A stretch of DNA of 56,513 nt, taken from Bacteroidaceae bacterium. GTDB lineage: Bacteria; Bacteroidota; Bacteroidia; Bacteroidales; Bacteroidaceae. Under the pieces are notes generated by a model. That model saw only the letters and a program-made list of their open reading frames with translations. It was not told where the DNA came from and made no database searches. Within the stretch, counting starts at the first letter, position 1; the number at the start of each line of letters is the position of its first letter. A program made the translations under genes and the position numbers. Positions 37,730 to 46,185 of this stretch are shown piece after piece. Location of the stretch: contig JAFQBB010000017.1 in the NCBI GenBank assembly GCA_017416805.1, forward strand, positions 1 to 56,513, given 5' to 3'.

Positions 37730-38566
37730 TCAGACCAATCGGATTCCCGCCTCACTGATTGTGACAAGGCGTTTTTTATACAAATCGCCTACAGCCTTCT
37801 TGAAAGTCTTCTTACTCACACCGAATGTATCATAAATGGCTTCAGCCGGACTCTTGTCATGCAACCGGACACAACCTTCATGTTCCTTGAGATAAGCCAA
37901 TAAGGTATCCGAAAAATCTTCAACTTTGGCATATCCCTTTTTATGAAGTGTAAGGTCTATCTTACCATCTTCCCGAACTTGTTTTACATATGCGGCCAAT
38001 TTCATGCCTGGTTCTATTGCCGAAAAGAGTTCATCCTTATAGAGCAAACCACCATATAGGTTATCCACGATAACCTTCAATCCCAAATCCGTTCGTTGCC
38101 ATACAAGCACTTCCACCTCTTCACCAGGCTGATAAGCGGGATGTTCCTTACTGAGGTAACGCTCTACCTTGGCCGAAGCTACAATACGGTAACTGTCTTC
38201 ATCCAAATGGGCATGTACCAAATAGCTGCGTCCCATCTGCATCTTCATCTTCTGCTCACGGAAGGGCACAAACAGATCCTTCATCAATCCCCAATTGAGG
38301 AAAGCACCATACTCGTTCACCCAAGCCACTTCCAACCAGGCAAATTGCCCTACTTGCACCAACGGCTCCAACGTTGTAGCCACCAGACGCTCCTCATTAT
38401 CAAGATAAATAAATACGTTGAGCACATCGCCCACCCTGCAATCGGTCGGCACATAACGGGCCGGAAGCAAAATCTCCCCATCGTCGAATCCATCCAGATA
38501 GACGCCGAAATCAACCTCTTTCACTACTTCCAACTGATTATATCTTCCTAACTTGATATGTTGCAT
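37730..38566 (-). CDS. cvfB: S1-like RNA-binding protein, CvfB family
   Basis: 278 residues. Three to four S1-like OB folds (e.g. GVYLDGFDDGEILLPARYVP, GAFLNWGLMKDLFVPFREQ and YVKQVREDGKIDLTLHKKGY) and a C-terminal winged helix (~215-278; SPAEAIYDTFGVSKKTFKKA). In Gram-positives CvfB affects virulence gene expression through RNA; the role here is unknown. Promoter TACCTTTG at 38597-38604 (minus). Confidence 0.9.
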   Translation of the reverse strand: MQHIKLGRYNQLEVVKEVDFGVYLDGFDDGEILLPARYVPTDCRVGDVLNVFIYLDNEERLVATTLEPLVQVGQFAWLEVAWVNEYGAFLNWGLMKDLFVPFREQKMKMQMGRSYLVHAHLDEDSYRIVASAKVERYLSKEHPAYQPGEEVEVLVWQRTDLGLKVIVDNLYGGLLYKDELFSAIEPGMKLAAYVKQVREDGKIDLTLHKKGYAKVEDFSDTLLAYLKEHEGCVRLHDKSPAEAIYDTFGVSKKTFKKAVGDLYKKRLVTISEAGIRLV

Positions 38567-38596
38567 ACTATTCCTGCATTAAGAAATTTTAGGCAA

Positions 38597-38604
38597 CAAA
38601 GGTA
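38597..38604 (-). promoter_or_regulatory. -7 element for cvfB-EamA-GH26-GH28
   Basis: TACCTTTG on the minus strand, 31 bp before the cvfB ATG. No clear promoter is seen in the short gaps further down, so all four genes may depend on it. Confidence 0.6.
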
Positions 38605-38820
38605 ATAAATATTTCGAAGAGAGCATAACCTTTTCTTCTCTTTTGAGGAAAAATCTCTCAAGACGGAGTCTTTTGTTCTTCTCTTGCTCGTTCAAGATGA
38701 AAGGAAGTAAACCTGTATTATAATTAAGTTAAAAGAAGTTCTACGAAACCAAAGGCAGTCAACGGAAATCGTCAACATACATCCCAAGATTTTTTTAGTC
38801 AAAGTTGACTGGAGTTGGAT

Positions 38821-39420
38821 TCAATTCTCGGTCAGTTGCGACATCAATTGCGAAATATTGGCGGTAAACAGGCGGACTGCAATGGCCAACAAAATGATAC
38901 CGAAAAATTTCCGTAGCATGTAGATGCCTCCCTTCCCTAACAGGTGCTCGATGCGTCCAGTTATAGAGAGTACGACATACACCCATGCCATATTGAGAAC
39001 AAGGGCTATGACAATGTTGATTGCGGCAAATTCGGCCCTAAGGGACAATAACGTGGTGAACGAACCAGGTCCGGCCAACAATGGAAATACCAAGGGGACT
39101 AACGTAGCCTCTTTGATGGGACCTTGATTTTTGAAAATCTCTATGTCCAGAATCATCTCCAATGACATCAGGAAGATGATGAAGGCTCCTGCTACTGCAA
39201 ACGAGGCTATGTCCACCTGGAACAGTTGGAGCAGTATCTCTCCTGCGAAAAAGAAAGCCGTCATCAATAAGAATGAAAGAATAGTAGCCTTTGTGCAATT
39301 GAGGCTACGACCGCTTTGTTTAAGATTGATAATGATAGGGATAGAGCCTATGATGTCTATCACGGCAAATAGCACAATGAATGCACTGAGAATTTCCTGA
39401 AAGTTGATAGATGATAACAT
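38821..39420 (-). CDS. MarC-family integral membrane protein
   Basis: 199 residues from ATG 39420 (MLSSINFQEILSAF); an upstream frame extension overlaps the promoter. Six helices with the family motifs FAVIDIIGSIPIII and FPLLAGPGSFTTLLSL. Function of the family is unsettled despite the old link to antibiotic resistance. Confidence 0.92.
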   Translation of the reverse strand: MLSSINFQEILSAFIVLFAVIDIIGSIPIIINLKQSGRSLNCTKATILSFLLMTAFFFAGEILLQLFQVDIASFAVAGAFIIFLMSLEMILDIEIFKNQGPIKEATLVPLVFPLLAGPGSFTTLLSLRAEFAAINIVIALVLNMAWVYVVLSITGRIEHLLGKGGIYMLRKFFGIILLAIAVRLFTANISQLMSQLTEN

Positions 39421-39441
39421 AGTTTTGATGATTTTGCACTG

Positions 39442-39449
39442 CAAATATA
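39442..39449 (-). promoter_or_regulatory. -7 element of the marC-like promoter
   Basis: TATATTTG on the minus strand, 22 bp before the ATG. Confidence 0.55.
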
Positions 39450-39554
39450 TGCATAATTTATGCAACCAACAATTATTGCCGGCCTTTTGTTTCTGCGAAA
39501 GCTAAAAAAACAAAAAACAGACGTGATTCTTTCATTACTATATTTATAAACTCC

Positions 39555-39562
39555 TACCTTTG
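39555..39562 (+). promoter_or_regulatory. -7 element of the Crp-like regulator promoter
   Basis: TACCTTTG, 32 bp before the ATG, with TTTC 21 bp further up. Divergent from the marC-like promoter. Confidence 0.55.
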
Positions 39563-39593
39563 CGTGTGAAAGTTTGTTGACGAAAGTATTGGT

Positions 39594-40268
39594 ATGGATT
39601 TTACGATGTATGAAACTCTCTTGCAATTACCTCTATTTCAAGGATTGGGCAAGAATGATATAACGGAAATACTGACTGCTGTGAGGTTTCATTTCAAGAA
39701 GATTCCTCAGGACAGCTACATTTACCGTCAAGATGAGGTGTGTCAGGAAATAGCCTTTCTGCTTGGTGGAACAGTAGTGGCCGATACTCTTTCGTACGAC
39801 AAATCTTATATGCTTTGCGAAGTTCTGCCAGTACCTCATGTGGTAGAACTTTATTCTCTGTATGGCATAAATCCCCGTTATCATGCATCGTACCGTGCGG
39901 TGACGGAGACAAATGTTCTGACAATAGACAAATCATACCTTTTCGAACTGTTGTCCCGCTATGAAACTTGTGGAATCAACTATTCCAACATAATTTCCAC
40001 CCGAAGCCAATACCTGCACAAGCGTATCTGGCAGGATGTGACTGGCGGTCTGCGTGCGCGTTTTGTACAGTTTGTAATGCAACATTGTTGCCGCTTGGGG
40101 GGCGCAAAGACATTACATATCAAAATGGAAGACCTGGCTGCATTGCTTTACGACAGGCGTATCAATGTTTCCCGTATGCTCAACAAATTGCAAAACGAAG
40201 GACTTGTATGCCTCCGCCGCAAGGAGATAGAGATTCCTGCGTTGGAGAAGTTGTTGAATATTGAATGA
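39594..40268 (+). CDS. Crp/Fnr-family transcriptional regulator
   Basis: 224 residues. A cyclic-nucleotide-binding-like sensor fold (~15-120; IPQDSYIYRQDEVCQEIAFLLGG), a dimer helix (~125-150) and a C-terminal HTH (~170-215; KMEDLAALLYDRRINVSRMLNKLQNEGLVCLRRKE). The cysteine pattern of oxygen-sensing Fnr is absent. Neighbouring marC may be a target. Confidence 0.92.
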   Translation: MDFTMYETLLQLPLFQGLGKNDITEILTAVRFHFKKIPQDSYIYRQDEVCQEIAFLLGGTVVADTLSYDKSYMLCEVLPVPHVVELYSLYGINPRYHASYRAVTETNVLTIDKSYLFELLSRYETCGINYSNIISTRSQYLHKRIWQDVTGGLRARFVQFVMQHCCRLGGAKTLHIKMEDLAALLYDRRINVSRMLNKLQNEGLVCLRRKEIEIPALEKLLNIE

Positions 40269-40305
40269 AAGAAGACAGAAGGGGTATTAAGAATTAAAAA
40301 ATGAA

Positions 40306-40487
40306 AGGAGTGCAGACGATAGTGCTGCTTGCATTAATTTTTAAACTTTGAACCTTGAAAATAAAACGCAAATACGCGGAATCGCAGATTTTTTATCTAT
40401 ATTACAGCTGAACTCGATAGCGGACGCTGCACACAGCCCCCCCCTACAGAGCCTCTGAATCTCCAAACAAGAAGAGGCTCTGCGTTA
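40306..40487 (-). repeat. Interspersed ~165-bp repeat, copy 1
   Basis: Read on the minus strand this matches 53508-53718 on the plus strand. Shared blocks in order: TGTTTGGAGA, CAGAGGCTCTGTA, AGCGTCC, TTCAGC-GTAAT, CTGCG, TGCGTTTTATTTTCAAGG, TTCAAAGTT, CAGCACT and TCTGCACTC. By eye about 75-80% identical. It occupies most of the 350-bp gap between the Crp-like gene and the M3 peptidase gene. No ORF inside. An internal CAGAGCCTC/GAGGCTCTG pair can form a hairpin. Confidence 0.85.
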
Positions 40488-40618
40488 AGCCATCGTAAAT
40501 AATTGCAATCGTTAACCATAGTTAATATCAAAGAGGGCAGTCTATCTTTTGTTAAAAGTCGTTCAATACGTTTTATTGTTAAGGGTTTTTGCCGTATTTT
40601 TACCCCTCAAATGTAAAA

Positions 40619-42784
40619 ATGGAATCAATGAGAAATGTTAAACTGAGCCTTTGGGCCGTATCTTTATTGTGTATGACAACAATGATCCAGTCTTGTAAAA
40701 ATAGTGTAAAAGAGGGGAAGAATCCCTTTTTGCAGGTGTATGAAACCCCACACGGAACTGCTCCATTCCACCTTATACAAGCCGCACATTACGAACCGGC
40801 CATGATGAAGGGCATGGAGGAAGAGGACAAGGAGATTGAGGCTATCGTGAACAATCCTGATGCTCCTACCTTTGCCAATACCATTGTTCCTTATGCAAAC
40901 AGTGGAGAACTGTTGGGGAATGTGTTGAATGTATTTTATAACTTGATGGAGGCAGAAACAAATGACACCTTGCAGGAAATAGCACAGAAGATGTCACCAC
41001 TGCTGACCGAGCATGGAAACAACATCAGCCTGAATCCTAAGTTGTTCGAACGGGTAAAGACAGTGTATGAGAATCAGAAGGACGATGAGAGTCTGACTGC
41101 TGAAGACAGGGAACTGCTGAAGAAGGTATATACAGGTTTTGTGCGCAGCGGAGCTAACCTCTCGGATGAAGCAAAGGAACAATATCGCGCCTGTAGCAAG
41201 GAACTCAGTACGCTGCGCCTGCAATTCGGTCAGAATGCGTTGAAGGAAAACAATGCTTTTGAACTGCATGTCACCGATACGGCCCAATTGGCAGGATTGC
41301 CTCCGACCTCGGTCGATGCTGCCGCCGAACTTGCCAAGGAGCGCGGTAAGGAGGGATGGATCTTCACGCTGGCTGCTCCCAGCTATTTCCCCTTTATGAC
41401 ATATTGCGACAATCGTGATTTGCGTCGTCAGATGTATATGGCCTACAATACCCAATGTAGCAAGGGCGATTCGTTGGACAATCAGGCGATAGTAAAGCGC
41501 ATTGTCAGTTTGCGCCGCCAGATGGCCAATCTTTTGGGATACAAGACTCATGCGGACTATGTGTTGGAGCAACGGATGGCTGAGAACAGCCGGAATGTAT
41601 TTCAATTGTATGACCAGTTGATAGATGCCTATATGCCTGTGGCACGTAAGGAAGCTGATGCTGTGAAAACATTTGCCCAGCAGAAAGAAGGAGCTGGTTT
41701 CCAACTGCAATCGTGGGACTGGTCGTACTATTCCGACAAGTTGCGGAAGGCCAAGTATGATTTTGATGCCGAACTACTCCGTCCCTATTTCGAGTTAAGA
41801 AAAGTGCAGGAAGGGGTATTCGGACTTGCCACCAGCCTGTATGGCATCACTTTCAAGGAAAATAAGAATATTCCTGTGTATCATCCTGACGTAAAGGCTT
41901 ACGAGGTGTTGGATGAGGACAGTTCGTTCTTGGCTGTACTTTATACTGATTATCATCCGCGTGCAAGCAAGCAAAGCGGGGCCTGGATGACAGCTTACAA
42001 GGAACAGTGGATTGATGAAGATGGAACCAATAGCCGTCCGCATGTCTCCATCACCATGAACTTTACCAAGCCTACGGCCGAACGTCCGGCTTTGTTGACG
42101 ATGAGCGAAGTGGAAACCTTCCTTCACGAATTCGGACATGCCATTCATGGGCTTATGGCCAATACCAAGTATCGCACGATGAGCGGGACCAGCGTGTATC
42201 GAGATTTTGTGGAACTGCCTTCTCAAATCATGGAGAATTGGGCCGGCGAGAAAGAATTTCTCCACACCTTTGCCCGTCATTATCAAACGGGCGAGCTGAT
42301 TCCCGACGAATTGGTGGAGCGAATGAAGGCTGCCCGCAATTTCAATGTGGCCAACGGCTGTATCGGACAGGTCAAATACGGAATGCTTGATATGGCCTGG
42401 TACACTCTGGCCGAAGATTTTGATGGCAACGTGGAGAAGTTCGAGAAAAACGTGTGGGCCAACTTGCAGGTACTTCCTGCTATAGAAGGAACTTGTATGA
42501 GTGTAATGTTCTCGCACATCATGGACGGTGGTTATTCGGCAGGATATTATGGATACAAATGGGCCGAGGTTCTAGATGCTGATGGTTTTTCTGTCTTCAA
42601 GGAACGAGGGCTGTTCAGCCGTGAAGTGGGTGAAGAGTTCCGTCGTAAACTTCTTGAAAAGGGAGGTACGGTGCATCCAATGACTCTTTATAAGGATTTT
42701 CGCGGCAAAGAGCCAAGCATTGACGCCCTGTTGCAACGGAATGGTATCAAGATTGCCACTAATGTGAAGAGCCGCAGAGATTGA
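40619..42784 (+). CDS. M3-family metallopeptidase (peptidyl-dipeptidase Dcp-like), lipoprotein
   Basis: 721 residues from ATG 40619. The signal peptide ends in a lipobox (MIQSC, Cys ~26), so the enzyme is probably anchored in the periplasm. The thermolysin-like zinc site HEFGH is at ~503-507, followed ~28 residues later by ELPSQIMENW, which supplies the third ligand Glu. Dcp enzymes remove dipeptides from C-termini of short peptides. First gene of a five-gene operon; DUF4847 starts 3 bp after its stop. Confidence 0.94.
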   Translation: MESMRNVKLSLWAVSLLCMTTMIQSCKNSVKEGKNPFLQVYETPHGTAPFHLIQAAHYEPAMMKGMEEEDKEIEAIVNNPDAPTFANTIVPYANSGELLGNVLNVFYNLMEAETNDTLQEIAQKMSPLLTEHGNNISLNPKLFERVKTVYENQKDDESLTAEDRELLKKVYTGFVRSGANLSDEAKEQYRACSKELSTLRLQFGQNALKENNAFELHVTDTAQLAGLPPTSVDAAAELAKERGKEGWIFTLAAPSYFPFMTYCDNRDLRRQMYMAYNTQCSKGDSLDNQAIVKRIVSLRRQMANLLGYKTHADYVLEQRMAENSRNVFQLYDQLIDAYMPVARKEADAVKTFAQQKEGAGFQLQSWDWSYYSDKLRKAKYDFDAELLRPYFELRKVQEGVFGLATSLYGITFKENKNIPVYHPDVKAYEVLDEDSSFLAVLYTDYHPRASKQSGAWMTAYKEQWIDEDGTNSRPHVSITMNFTKPTAERPALLTMSEVETFLHEFGHAIHGLMANTKYRTMSGTSVYRDFVELPSQIMENWAGEKEFLHTFARHYQTGELIPDELVERMKAARNFNVANGCIGQVKYGMLDMAWYTLAEDFDGNVEKFEKNVWANLQVLPAIEGTCMSVMFSHIMDGGYSAGYYGYKWAEVLDADGFSVFKERGLFSREVGEEFRRKLLEKGGTVHPMTLYKDFRGKEPSIDALLQRNGIKIATNVKSRRD

Positions 42785-42787
42785 TTC

Positions 42788-43243
42788 ATGAAACAGACTA
42801 TCAGACAAATATCCCTCTTCTTCGTTGTGGCAGTTGTTGCATCTGTGACATTGTCGCTTGTGGCTTGTAACGAAGAGGATGATATTGACATCTTTGTAGG
42901 ACGCACATGGAAAGTCAGCAACTTTTTTGGAGCCTCTGACCGTCCTGTGCTCAGCAAAGAACAGGCCAATGAGGTTGCTAAGGAAGGGACTTTCTATATC
43001 AAGTTTGAGAGTAGGGAAACCTTTAGCGGACGGACAAAGGATAAGAATTTCAACGGTACATGGAGTGTGGACCTGAAGGAGCGGACCATTTCGTTGCGTG
43101 TCAAGGATACAGGTGGTGCGTCAGACAGGCTTAGCAACATGCTGATACAGGCCATCCAGAAAGCCACCTCCTATGAAGGAGATTATAAGTATTTGAAATT
43201 AAAGGAGATAGAGGGGGCATATATCCTCTTTCGTCCATATTGA
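42788..43243 (+). CDS. DUF4847-like small lipoprotein
   Basis: 151 residues. Signal peptide with lipobox (LSLVAC, Cys ~27) followed by acidic residues EEDDID, typical of exported lipoproteins. A beta-rich body (IFVGRTWKVSNFF...FNGTWSVDLKERTISLRV) resembles DUF4847. Function unknown. Tightly packed between the M3 peptidase and the dCMP deaminase. Confidence 0.82.
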   Translation: MKQTIRQISLFFVVAVVASVTLSLVACNEEDDIDIFVGRTWKVSNFFGASDRPVLSKEQANEVAKEGTFYIKFESRETFSGRTKDKNFNGTWSVDLKERTISLRVKDTGGASDRLSNMLIQAIQKATSYEGDYKYLKLKEIEGAYILFRPY

Positions 43244-43260
43244 CAATGGAAGCAGGAACT

Positions 43261-43704
43261 ATGAGTTGTGTTGATAAAAAACAAATGGACCTTGACCAGC
43301 GTTATATCCGCATGGCAAGCATCTGGGCGGAGAACTCCTATTGCCAACGCCGCAAAGTGGGGTGTCTGGTCGTAAAGGGGAACATGATTATCTCTGATGG
43401 TTACAACGGTACCCCATCGGGCTTTGAGAATGTGTGTGAGGACGAAAACAATGTGACCAAGCCTTATGTGCTTCATGCCGAAGCCAATGCTATCACCAAG
43501 ATTGCCCGTTCAGGAAATAGTAGCGATGGAGCCACTATGTATGTTACCGCCTCGCCCTGCATAGAATGTGCCAAACTGATTATTCAGTCGGGCATACAGC
43601 GGGTGGTCTATTCCGAGAAGTATCGTCTGGAAGATGGCATCCGTCTGCTAGAACGTGCCGGCATTGAGGTTTGTTATTTGGAAATGAAGAAGAATAAAGA
43701 ATGA
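43261..43704 (+). CDS. Deoxycytidylate (dCMP) deaminase family protein
   Basis: 147 residues from ATG 43261 (MSCVDKKQMDLDQRY); an in-frame ATG at 43246 is possible. Zinc deaminase motifs: HAEANAI (His72) and SPCIECAKLI (two Cys), plus DGYNGTPSGFENVCED for substrate binding. It converts dCMP to dUMP for thymidylate synthesis, or acts like ComEB. Confidence 0.92.
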   Translation: MSCVDKKQMDLDQRYIRMASIWAENSYCQRRKVGCLVVKGNMIISDGYNGTPSGFENVCEDENNVTKPYVLHAEANAITKIARSGNSSDGATMYVTASPCIECAKLIIQSGIQRVVYSEKYRLEDGIRLLERAGIEVCYLEMKKNKE

Positions 43705-43705
43705 T

Positions 43706-45331
43706 ATGAAATCCCGTAATATAGCCCTTGTCATCATTGTCAGTGTGATTACCGGCATTGCTGTCGGAACCTTTTTTACCCGTCGTCTGTTACAACCCTA
43801 TTTGAATGTCATCAATATGTCCACCAGCAAGGTAGGGGATTTGTTGCATATGGTTGATGGGATGTATGTCGACACGGTAGATGTTGACCAATTGGTGGAG
43901 GAAGCCATGCCTTTGTTGCTGAACGAATTGGATCCGCATTCTGTATATATCCCGGCCAAGGACTTGGAAGATACCAATGCCGAGTTGAAGGGCAGTTTCA
44001 GTGGTATAGGTGTACAGTTTACCATCCAAGCGGATACGGTCCACATTAACAGTGTCATCAAAGGTGGCCCTTCAGAGAAGGTGGGCCTAATGGCGGGAGA
44101 CCGAATTATATCGGTTGATGATTCAGTTTTTGTGGGCAAAGTGGTTACTAACGAAGAGACCATGCGCCGGTTGAAAGGTCCTAAAGGTACACAAGTGAAA
44201 TTAGGTATCCATCGTCAAGGCGAGAAGTTGCCTCTCAGTTTTACCATCACCCGTGGTGACATCCCCATCAAGAGTGTAGATGCTGCCTACATGATAACTC
44301 CTGAACTGGGGTATATACGTATCAATAAGTTCGGCGAAACCACATATCCTGAATTTCTTATAGCGTTGGCTCTGTTCGGACAGGTTAATTGCCAAGGAGT
44401 CATTGTCGATTTGCGCGGCAATACGGGTGGTTATATGGGTGCTGCAGTGCAGATGGTCAACGAGTTCCTTCCCAAAGACCGGCTGATAGTATATACCGAA
44501 GGGGCAAACAGTCCTCGTGAGGAGTACCGTTCCAATGGACGTGGCAACATGCAGCAGATGCCTATCATAGTTCTGATGGATGAGACATCGGCCAGTGCCA
44601 GTGAAATTTTTGCCGGAGCCATTCAGGATAACGACCGTGGCACTATCATAGGACGTCGTTCCTTTGGAAAGGGGTTGGTGCAACAGCCTTTTGAGTTTCG
44701 CGATGGCTCGGCTATGCGCCTTACTGTAGCCCGTTATTATACACCGGCAGGGCGTTGCATCCAAAAACCTTATAACAAAGGAAAGGATAAGGAGTATGAC
44801 ATGGACCTCCTTACCCGCTACGAACATGGCGAGTTCTTCTCAAAGGATAGTATCCATCAGGATGAAAGTTCCATATACCACACCTCAATAGGTCGACCAG
44901 TCTATGGTGGAGGAGGTATCATGCCCGACATCTTTGTCCCGCAGGACACCAGTGACTATACCTCGTACTACAAGATGGCGGCCATGCGTGGCTTGTTAGT
45001 GAAGTTCGCCTTCGACTATACAGACCATAACCGCTCCCTAATGAAGAACTTCACTGATGGCAAAGCATTGGAGAAGTATCTCAAGCATCAAGGCTTACTT
45101 GAACAGTTTGCCCGCTATGCTGACGGACGCGGATTGAAGCGTCGCAACAATATGCTCTACCGCTCGCGTGCCCTTTTCGAGGAGTCGCTTTATGGCAACA
45201 TCATCTATAACATGCTGGGTATGGAGGAGTACCTCAAGTTCCAAAATGTGGCAGACCCAACTGTGCAGTGTGCCATTGAAGTGTTGGAAAAGGGTGAGAG
45301 TGTGCCGAAGGCAGTGAAGAATGAAGAGTGA
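43706..45331 (+). CDS. S41-family C-terminal processing peptidase
   Basis: 541 residues. N-terminal membrane anchor (~5-25), PDZ domain (~95-175; GIGVQFTIQADTVHINSVIKGGPSEKVGLMAGD in part), and S41 core with catalytic Ser in SASASE (~297-299) and Lys in SFGKGLVQ (~320). It cleaves periplasmic proteins near their C-termini. The last residues (VKNEE) and stop lie in a short GTGAAGAATGAAGAG motif repeated elsewhere in the window. Confidence 0.94.
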   Translation: MKSRNIALVIIVSVITGIAVGTFFTRRLLQPYLNVINMSTSKVGDLLHMVDGMYVDTVDVDQLVEEAMPLLLNELDPHSVYIPAKDLEDTNAELKGSFSGIGVQFTIQADTVHINSVIKGGPSEKVGLMAGDRIISVDDSVFVGKVVTNEETMRRLKGPKGTQVKLGIHRQGEKLPLSFTITRGDIPIKSVDAAYMITPELGYIRINKFGETTYPEFLIALALFGQVNCQGVIVDLRGNTGGYMGAAVQMVNEFLPKDRLIVYTEGANSPREEYRSNGRGNMQQMPIIVLMDETSASASEIFAGAIQDNDRGTIIGRRSFGKGLVQQPFEFRDGSAMRLTVARYYTPAGRCIQKPYNKGKDKEYDMDLLTRYEHGEFFSKDSIHQDESSIYHTSIGRPVYGGGGIMPDIFVPQDTSDYTSYYKMAAMRGLLVKFAFDYTDHNRSLMKNFTDGKALEKYLKHQGLLEQFARYADGRGLKRRNNMLYRSRALFEESLYGNIIYNMLGMEEYLKFQNVADPTVQCAIEVLEKGESVPKAVKNEE

Positions 45332-45340
45332 AGCCCGTAG

Positions 45341-45362
45341 GGGCGGACCGGTGTGTCCGCCC
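45341..45362. repeat. REP-like GC-rich palindrome
   Basis: GGGCGGAC (45341-45348), 6-nt loop, GTCCGCCC (45355-45362), just after the S41 gene stop and inside an operon. It resembles the dispersed GGGCGGAC...GTCCGCCC hairpins I know from Bacteroides intergenic regions. Confidence 0.65.
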
Positions 45363-45390
45363 AAATAACAGTAAATAGCAGGAGTGAAGA

Positions 45391-45969
45391 ATGACAAATG
45401 AAGAGTTAAGGACAAAGAGCATCCTTCGCCAGTCCATTCGTACTATGAAGGCTTCCTACTCCCAAGCGGAGTTGGAAGCCCTTTCTTTATCCTTGCTCCA
45501 AAAGTTGGAGCAACACCCTGTCTTTATAGAAGCTCGTACGGTATTGCTCTACCATTCCTTGCCTGATGAAGTGGATACTCATGCTTTCATTGACCGTTGG
45601 TGTAATCAAAAAGAAATCATTTTGCCCACTGTCGTAGGTGATGACCTTGAACTGTATCGCTATACAGGTCCCGATTGCTTGGTGCCCGGCAGTTATGGCA
45701 TTTTAGAACCTTCAGGCGAACGCTTTACAGACCTTGATCATATCACTTTGGCCGTTATTCCTGGTATGGCTTTTGATGCACAAGGGAATCGCTTGGGGCG
45801 TGGAAAAGGCTACTATGACCGTTTGCTGCCTCGCTTGGCCAGTGCCTACAAGCTTGGTCTCTGTTTCCCCTTTCAGTTGTTTGACGAAGAGATACCTCAT
45901 GAGTCGCACGACCAGCGGATGGATGAAGTGTTGGCAATCTGTAAGCCCACATCAGTAAATATGGCATAG
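45391..45969 (+). CDS. 5-formyltetrahydrofolate cyclo-ligase
   Basis: 192 residues. ATP-dependent conversion of 5-formyl-THF to 5,10-methenyl-THF. N-terminal LRQSIRTMKASYS basic helix and C-terminal signature IPGMAFDAQGNRLGRGKGYYDRLLPR. Last gene of the operon that starts at 40619; array D follows its stop by 27 bp. Confidence 0.95.
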   Translation: MTNEELRTKSILRQSIRTMKASYSQAELEALSLSLLQKLEQHPVFIEARTVLLYHSLPDEVDTHAFIDRWCNQKEIILPTVVGDDLELYRYTGPDCLVPGSYGILEPSGERFTDLDHITLAVIPGMAFDAQGNRLGRGKGYYDRLLPRLASAYKLGLCFPFQLFDEEIPHESHDQRMDEVLAICKPTSVNMA

Positions 45970-45996
45970 TGATATTTGCCTGTATATTATCAAGGG

Positions 45997-46106
45997 CTTT
46001 ACATCTATGTGTAAAGCTCTTGACATATATATGTAAAACTCTTGACATTTACATGTAAACGGCTTTACATGTTATGCGTAAAGGCTTTTACATATGTGCG
46101 TAAATT
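45997..46106. repeat. Array D: CTTTACAT...GTAAAG palindromes, 22-bp period
   Basis: Five units begin CTT at 45997, 46019, 46041, 46063 and 46085, exactly 22 bp apart. Each unit is a palindrome of the form CTTTACATnnATGTGTAAAG with 2-bp spacing. Ends GTAAA lie at 46011, 46033, 46055, 46078 and 46100, with one more at 46111 (half period). It lies between the converging cyclo-ligase (stop 45969) and MG2-protein (stop 46186) genes. No T-run; the A/T-rich arms would be weak RNA hairpins. Confidence 0.88.
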
Positions 46107-46185
46107 TGGTGTAAATGCAATGCCTTGATACATATCCTTATAATTATTCTTTGAAGCAGTTTGGTGAGCCGCGGATAAAGCCGAA

